Under the pieces are notes generated by a model. It searched no databases, was not told the origin of the DNA, and saw only the letters and a list, made by a program, of their open reading frames with translations. A program made the translations under genes and the position numbers. Shown here one piece after another: positions 35,532 to 38,693 of a stretch of 38,693 nucleotides of DNA. The first letter of the stretch is position 1. The number at the start of each line of letters is the position of its first letter. Source of the DNA: Bacteroidota bacterium (GTDB lineage Bacteria > Bacteroidota > Bacteroidia > Bacteroidales > GCA-2748055). The DNA is taken from NCBI GenBank assembly GCA_024244665.1, contig JAAEOI010000238.1, positions 1-38,693 of the forward strand. Direction: 5' to 3'.

Positions 35532-35978
35532 ATGAAATCAGACATGAAAGGAAAAATTAAACTGATGGTGATTCTGGGCATGCTGATGACTTCGTTCATT
35601 GCATATGGCCAGTGTGGAAGTGATGAGTTCCTGGACGATTGTTCATCAACGCTGGGCTCACACACATTTATTAAAGCTTTCAATGTAGAGCTGAAACCCA
35701 AGAAAAAGGAAAATGTTGAATACTCCTATGTGTTCAGCAAAGGATCCAATTACATGATCATAGGATGTGATCAGAATTTGAAAGGCAACCGATTGATTGT
35801 CAGCCTCTATGACAGGAGTCACAAATTGATCGCAAGCAGCTACGACAGGAAAACGAAAAAGCACTATCCCGACATGGTCTATCCCTGTTCGGCCACAGGC
35901 GTCTACTATATCGAGGCGACCCTTGAAGGATCAGGTCAAGGATGCGGAGTCATCATCCTGGGTTTTAACAAAAAATAA
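35532..35978 (+). CDS. Small secreted protein of unknown function
   Basis: 148 residues. A signal peptide of about 26 residues (KLMVILGMLMTSFIAYGQ) precedes a mature part with six Cys (CGSDEFLDDC, IIGC, YPC, QGCG), which would form disulfides outside the cytoplasm. The rest is predicted beta (VEYSYVFSKGSNYMI, RLIVSLYD, GVYYIEATL), reminiscent of pre-peptidase C-terminal-like beta sandwiches, but I cannot assign a family. It lies 32 bases after the PorE-like gene in the same operon. An in-frame Met at residue 5 is possible. Confidence 0.8.
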   Translation: MKSDMKGKIKLMVILGMLMTSFIAYGQCGSDEFLDDCSSTLGSHTFIKAFNVELKPKKKENVEYSYVFSKGSNYMIIGCDQNLKGNRLIVSLYDRSHKLIASSYDRKTKKHYPDMVYPCSATGVYYIEATLEGSGQGCGVIILGFNKK

Positions 35979-36016
35979 AACGGACAGGAAAAATTCATTT
36001 TAAAACAAGAAGAACG

Positions 36017-36922
36017 ATGAAACAAATAAACTTGATATTTATCCTGATGTGTGTCGCCATGATGGCATGCAACAACAACAAGTCTGGAAAGGAACTCGAC
36101 ATGAACCAAATGCTGGTTGAAGAGAGTTCAGAAAATGTCTCGGACAGCACGGATGACAACCTCAATGAAATCATTCAATCAATCCCCTCTCCTCTGGAGC
36201 TGGCCGCTGTAATCAGAAGCACTGGCGTTGAATTTAACGACGGACTGATGAATCCGGACAAGAATAAGGACAAGTATGCTTCCTCATATGATAAGGCATT
36301 CAACCTTGGCGTATATGGAGGGGACCTGGGATATATTAACATGTACGAAAAGTCATATCTTGCATTGAACTACCTTGGGGCCATCAAAAAGCTGGCTGAC
36401 GATCTGAAAGTTGGCCATTTCTTTGATTTCAACACCATCAAGCGCCTTGCATCCAACAGCAATAAATTAGATTCCCTGCTCTATATATCCACTTCCAGCT
36501 TAAACAGGATGGACGACTATCTCAGGAGTCAGAAACGTGGACACCTGAGTGCACTGATCATTTCCGGGTCATGGCTCGAAGGTCTCTATATTGCAACAGA
36601 GATAGCCATTACGAATCCTTCTGACGAACTGGTAGAAAGAATTGGGGAGCAGAAGCTGGTCCTGGAACAGATCATGTATATCCTTTCCGTTTATGAAAAT
36701 GATGCCTACTTCGCTGAACTGGCTTCTCAATACGGCAGGATCAGGAATATCTACAAAGATGTAACCATCACCTATTACGACCAGGAACCTGAGACCACAG
36801 AGGTCGATGGACGGCTGGTGATCACAGACAACAGCTATACAGAGGTAAACATCACCATGGAACAGCTGGATCTGATCAGGACTGTGGTCAGTGAGACAAG
36901 AAATAAGATGACCGCCCACTGA
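36017..36922 (+). CDS. Lipoprotein of unknown function
   Basis: 301 residues. The lipoprotein signal is MKQINLIFILMCVAMMAC with Cys18 followed by NNN. An Asn/Ser/Glu-rich linker at 19-55 is followed by a helical domain (about 60-270) with GVYGGDLGY, ALNYLGAIKKLAD and SGSWLEGLYIA segments. This resembles a conserved but uncharacterised Bacteroidota lipoprotein family; I know no function. It follows the small secreted protein by 38 bases and precedes the ABC transporter gene by 16 bases. Confidence 0.85.
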   Translation: MKQINLIFILMCVAMMACNNNKSGKELDMNQMLVEESSENVSDSTDDNLNEIIQSIPSPLELAAVIRSTGVEFNDGLMNPDKNKDKYASSYDKAFNLGVYGGDLGYINMYEKSYLALNYLGAIKKLADDLKVGHFFDFNTIKRLASNSNKLDSLLYISTSSLNRMDDYLRSQKRGHLSALIISGSWLEGLYIATEIAITNPSDELVERIGEQKLVLEQIMYILSVYENDAYFAELASQYGRIRNIYKDVTITYYDQEPETTEVDGRLVITDNSYTEVNITMEQLDLIRTVVSETRNKMTAH

Positions 36923-36938
36923 AGCATACCCATAAGTA

Positions 36939-38693
36939 ATGAGTGAGGAGATACTACAGGGTTTAATGCAGCTGTTTGCCATCATCTCTAAGCAGGATGG
37001 GGGAACAACAGAACACCAGAAAGAGTTTGTCAGGTCGTTCCTGAGCTCACAGCTCAACAGCGACAAAGTGAAGGAGTATATGGCCCTTTATGAGAAGAAG
37101 GCCGGAATAAATGAAGATCCGGGCACTCATAAAGAGCTTAAACTCACTTCGATGAAAGACTCAATACGATCGGTGGCGCTCTGCAGAAAAATCAACAAGA
37201 GGCTCACCCAGAAACAGAAGGTCGTGGTATTGATCCGTCTGTTTGAGTTACTTAAAACAGACGGCCAGTATACCGATCAGCGCATGGGTATCATCAATAC
37301 GGCCGCTACTGTCTTTAATATTGCACCGGAAGAGATTGAACTGATCAGCAATTTCAGCAGGGAGGATGATCCCTTTTCGTTCGATCATGAGGATGTCCTG
37401 GTGATCCGGACTCCTTCAGAGAGTGAGGCAGTACAAACAGTCCATATCAAAGAGCTTCCTTCCGAAGGGCTGGACGGGATCATCCGGATTATCCGGGTAA
37501 AAAGTGTGGACCTCCTGTTTATCAGGTACCTGGGCCGAAACCAGATCTCTCTCAATGGACGCTCCATCAAGGGCAACGGCATTTATCTTCTCGCTCCGGG
37601 AAGCACCATGCGATTGCCACAGGGAACCATATACTACAGTGATATCATCACCCGGTTCCTCAGTGATGAGAGTCACATTAAGCTATCATTTAACGCAGAA
37701 GGGATTAGTTATTCCTTCCCCAATGGATCCGTGGGTCTGAACCCGATGACCATCTCTGAAGAGTCGGGGCTGGTAGGCATCATGGGAGCCAGTGGTTCGG
37801 GCAAGACCACCATGCTGAACCTCCTGTCAGGTATCCAAAAAACAGATACAGGAAGTGTGAAGATTAACGGGGTGGATATTTACAACGAACCTGAGCGGGC
37901 TGAGGGACTTATCGGGTATATCTCACAGGATGACCTTCTCATTGAGGATCTTACGGTATATGAAAACCTGTTTTTCAATGCCAAGCTCTGCTTCAAAGAA
38001 AAGGATGATCAGCAACTGAAGGAGCTGGTCCATACGATCCTTAATAAGCTTGGCCTCTTTGAAAGAAAGGACATCAAGGTTGGGAGCCCCATGAAGAAAC
38101 GGATCAGTGGCGGTCAACGCAAGCGGCTCAATATTGCCCTCGAGCTGATCAGGGAGCCCTCAGTACTCTTCGTGGATGAACCCACTTCCGGACTGTCATC
38201 AAGAGACTCGGAAAATGTGATGGACCTGCTGAAGGAACTCTCCCGGCAGGGGAAATTGATCTTTGTGGTAATACACCAGCCCTCCTCGGATATCTACAAG
38301 ATGTTTGACCGCCTGATCATTATGGATACGGGGGGATACTCCGTGTACTATGGCAATCCCATCGAAGCGGTCATGTATTTCAAAAGAAAGACCAACCAGA
38401 TAAATGCTGAAACAGGTGAATGCTCCGTTTGTGGAAATGTGAACCCTGAGACACTGTTTAACATTATTGAGGCCAAAGAGGTGGACGATTTTGGCAACTA
38501 CACAGACAGCAGGATCAAAACTCCTGTAGAGTGGAGCCAGATGTTCTACTCTGGATTTACGCCTGAAAGAAAACCGGATGTTAAGGAACTCCCTTCCAAG
38601 ACATTCCAGATCCCCGGGTGGTTCAGACAGGTCCTTATTTTTATTCACCGGGACCTCTTATCGAAGATCAGCAACCTGCAATACATGGCCATC
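36939..38693 (+). CDS. ABCG-like ABC transporter with N-terminal TerB-like region, cut by the right edge
   Basis: 585 codons from ATG 36939 without a stop. The N-terminus (about 1-140) is helical and TerB-like (LMQLFAIISKQDGGTT, VVLIRLFELLKTDG). A region at about 160-245 looks FHA-like (ISLNGRSIKGNGIYLLAPGS, split here by eye). The ATPase domain follows: Walker A 283-291 (GASGSGKTT), signature 389-394 (ISGGQR), Walker B D413/E414 (FVDEPTSGL) and H-loop His446 (VIHQPSS). An ABC-2 membrane domain is expected beyond the edge, and the last residues show the start of it. The substrate is unknown. It is probably co-transcribed with the T9SS operon. Confidence 0.9.
   Translation, partial: MSEEILQGLMQLFAIISKQDGGTTEHQKEFVRSFLSSQLNSDKVKEYMALYEKKAGINEDPGTHKELKLTSMKDSIRSVALCRKINKRLTQKQKVVVLIRLFELLKTDGQYTDQRMGIINTAATVFNIAPEEIELISNFSREDDPFSFDHEDVLVIRTPSESEAVQTVHIKELPSEGLDGIIRIIRVKSVDLLFIRYLGRNQISLNGRSIKGNGIYLLAPGSTMRLPQGTIYYSDIITRFLSDESHIKLSFNAEGISYSFPNGSVGLNPMTISEESGLVGIMGASGSGKTTMLNLLSGIQKTDTGSVKINGVDIYNEPERAEGLIGYISQDDLLIEDLTVYENLFFNAKLCFKEKDDQQLKELVHTILNKLGLFERKDIKVGSPMKKRISGGQRKRLNIALELIREPSVLFVDEPTSGLSSRDSENVMDLLKELSRQGKLIFVVIHQPSSDIYKMFDRLIIMDTGGYSVYYGNPIEAVMYFKRKTNQINAETGECSVCGNVNPETLFNIIEAKEVDDFGNYTDSRIKTPVEWSQMFYSGFTPERKPDVKELPSKTFQIPGWFRQVLIFIHRDLLSKISNLQYMAI

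Overview
The window looks like a Bacteroidota chromosome, most likely Bacteroidales/Marinilabiliales-like. The signs are a type IX secretion (T9SS) substrate with a type B C-terminal domain, a PorP/SprF protein, a PorE-like OmpA protein, Bacteroidota-style promoters (TTT[T/A]-N19-TAnnTTTG) and lipobox proteins. No rRNA, tRNA, CRISPR, IS or phage gene was seen. The half from 1 to about 25.7 kb reads entirely on the minus strand and is signalling. The half from about 26.3 kb to the right edge reads on the plus strand and is cell surface and export. Both window ends cut a gene.

Minus strand, in order of transcription. (i) 25697-25324: a small lipoprotein translationally coupled to a 75-residue protein of unknown function. 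(ii) 25114-20927: a 1154-residue receiver/PAS/GAF/HisKA_3 sensor kinase and its NarL/LuxR-type response regulator, a probable cognate pair. (iii) 20717-8211: a chemosensory operon made of a membrane HAMP-GAF-PAS sensor, a 599-residue helical protein with a CheZ-like motif, a STAS protein, CheY, CheA (broken by a one-base frameshift), CheW with a repeat tail, an MCP, CheR, a kinase-like protein lacking its phospho-acceptor His, CheD and CheB. (iv) 8016-1: a second operon made of a small ORF, a second CheR, a receiver-less CheB, a GAF protein, then a SiaA-like phosphatase, two SiaB-like kinases and SiaC (a partner-switching module), followed by a LuxR-type regulator and two single receivers. No diguanylate cyclase (SiaD) and no flagellar gene is present. 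The system therefore probably controls something other than flagellar swimming.

Plus strand. A 1711-residue secreted adhesin-like protein (PKD, Ig and FN3-like repeats plus type B CTD) is followed closely by PorP/SprF, a TPR/propeller/OmpA/SPOR protein, a small secreted protein, a lipoprotein and an ABCG-type transporter with an N-terminal TerB-like region. This is probably one operon for secretion and surface display.

The strongest undescribed signal is a recurrent TACCTG/CAGGTA element. It is clustered upstream of predicted promoters of both chemosensory/Sia operons and in the divergent region between the lipoprotein operon and the T9SS operon. It appears as TACCTG-N8-CAGGTA dyads, as one TACCTG-TAA-CAGGTA palindrome and as single half-sites. 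Its resemblance to NarL-family heptamers, with two LuxR-type regulators in the same locus, suggests one regulon joining sensing to the surface apparatus. This link is inference.
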